Translations under genes and position numbers: made by a program
Notes under the pieces: model-generated
What the model was told of the DNA's origin: nothing
What the model saw: only the letters and a program-made list of their open reading frames with translations
Databases searched by the model: none
From: Caulobacter sp.
Lineage (GTDB): Bacteria; Pseudomonadota; Alphaproteobacteria; Caulobacterales; Caulobacteraceae
NCBI GenBank assembly: GCA_030683005.1
Contig: JAUXMY010000003.1
Location: 1-64,000, forward strand
Direction: 5' to 3'
Length of the DNA stretch: 64,000 nt
Part shown: piece by piece, positions 63,249 through 64,000 of the stretch
How the letters are laid out: each line of letters begins with the position of its first letter
Numbering within the stretch: position 1 is the stretch's first letter

Positions 63249-64000
63249 ATGATCGGTCTGACCCGTCGCACCCTGATCACCGCCTCGCCGGCGCTGGGCC
63301 TCGCCGCCGCGGCGCGGGCGGACGGATCGGTCATCCTGCCGATCTGGCCCGGCGCCGCGCCCGGCGGCGGCCCGGTCACCGCGACCGAGGAGGTAGTCGA
63401 GCGGCCGCTCTCCCCGGGAGGCCTGCGCGACCGGATCATCAAGGGCGTGCGCAGGCCGACTCTGACCGTCTTCGAGCCGGCCCGGCCCAACGGCGCCTCG
63501 CTGCTGATGACGCCCGGCGGCGGTTACAAATGGGTGGTGATGGACAAGGAGGGCTACGAATGCGCCGCGCGCTTCGCGGCCGCCGGCGTCACCGTCCATG
63601 TCGCCAGCTACCGCCTGCCCGGCGACGGCTGGGACGCGGGACCGGCCGTGGCGCTGCAGGACGCCCAGCGGGCGCTGCGGCTGGTGCGGGCGCGGGCGGC
63701 GGCGAAGGGGCTGGACCCGAGGCGCGTCGGGGTGATGGGCTTCTCGGCCGGCGGGCATGTCGCCGGCTGCCTCAGCCTTATGTGGGACCGTCCGACCTAC
63801 GCCCCGATCGACGAGATCGACGCCCTGTCGGCGCGGCCCGACAGCGCCGTGCTGGTCTATCCCGTGGCGACCCTGAGCCCGCCCTTCGCCCATCCCGGCT
63901 CGCGGGAGCGGATGTTCGGCCCCGCGCCTGCGCCGGAGCAGGAGCGCGCCTGGTCGCTGGAGACCAACGCCCGCGCCGACGCACCGCCGACCTTCCTGCT
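63249..64000 (+). CDS. Alpha/beta hydrolase, acetyl-xylan-esterase-like (partial)
   Basis: The frame from ATG at 63249 runs off the window (250 codons seen). A twin-arginine-like signal (LTRRTLITASPALGLAAAAR) suggests export by Tat. TPGGGYKWVVMDKEGYECA carries the oxyanion turn and GFSAGGHVAGCL the nucleophile Ser near 165. It resembles polysaccharide deacetylase/BD-FAE-type esterases that remove acetyl groups from plant polymers. The catalytic Asp/His lie beyond the edge. Confidence 0.85.
   Translation, partial: MIGLTRRTLITASPALGLAAAARADGSVILPIWPGAAPGGGPVTATEEVVERPLSPGGLRDRIIKGVRRPTLTVFEPARPNGASLLMTPGGGYKWVVMDKEGYECAARFAAAGVTVHVASYRLPGDGWDAGPAVALQDAQRALRLVRARAAAKGLDPRRVGVMGFSAGGHVAGCLSLMWDRPTYAPIDEIDALSARPDSAVLVYPVATLSPPFAHPGSRERMFGPAPAPEQERAWSLETNARADAPPTFL

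Overview
The window is high-G+C DNA (about 70% in ordinary genes) from an alphaproteobacterium of the order Caulobacterales, most likely family Caulobacteraceae (Caulobacter/Phenylobacterium type). The genus is not fixed by what I can see. The lineage markers are GapR (56036-56302), CpdR beside an N-formylglutamate amidohydrolase (40447-41878), TacA (59650-61113), a DgcB-like diguanylate cyclase beside purEK, a COQ9-type gene divergent from rpsU, an aa3-type oxidase subunit IV, and a three-part pntAA/pntAB/pntB transhydrogenase. I see no insertion sequence, prophage, CRISPR array or rRNA. Most of the window is chromosomal core.

Layout. 1-5.4 kb: soluble chemoreceptor, diguanylate cyclase, purEK, coq9-like, and rpsU (which appears to start with CTG). 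5.4-11.9 kb: NatAB-like ABC exporter, hydrolase, LytM peptidase, a DUF4160/DUF2442 pair. 11.9-17.3 kb: transhydrogenase operon with an extra membrane gene inside it, oxidase subunit IV, hydrolase and acyl-CoA thioesterase. 17.3-18.2 kb: mosaic of dispersed repeats. 18.7-22.3 kb: divergent crotonyl-CoA carboxylase/reductase and ethylmalonyl-CoA mutase, the two signature enzymes of the ethylmalonyl-CoA pathway. 22.3-34.7 kb: transporter, CMD-family protein, extensin-type protein, GH29 fucosidase, SDR, FitAB-like toxin-antitoxin, aminotransferase/GNAT, a hybrid histidine kinase broken by an amber codon, and a DEAD-box helicase with a long repetitive tail.

34.7-38.1 kb is the accessory region. 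It holds GGGACA-type palindromes, a copy of a dispersed repeat, an MqsR/MqsA toxin-antitoxin pair with a recognisable MqsA operator, a lower-G+C SIR2-like gene with a zinc ribbon, and a truncated second copy of the typA 3' end. 38.1-44.7 kb: typA, a candidate small RNA with a strong terminator, cpdR, tRNA-Val(GAC), small membrane proteins, and a LuxR-type regulator locus that looks frameshifted. 44.8-48 kb: type I secretion ATPase plus HlyD-type adaptor, with no adjacent substrate or TolC. 48-55 kb: mnmC, an alanine-repeat lipoprotein, motA, an MFS transporter and a lytic transglycosylase. 55-64 kb: rpmJ, HAD hydrolase, gapR, RNase T2 (whose start lies in a repeat), flagellin, phosphotransferase, tacA, a hybrid histidine kinase and a partial esterase.

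How the genes work together. Cell-cycle, motility and signalling functions recur (DgcB-like, CpdR, TacA, GapR, MotA, flagellin, chemoreceptor, two hybrid kinases). So does acyl-CoA metabolism (Ccr, Ecm, thioesterase, SDR), and the last two share a PsrA-type operator. The best candidates for something not yet described are the SIR2-like gene beside mqsRA between palindromic repeats, the three-copy intergenic repeat family, and the small RNA upstream of typA.
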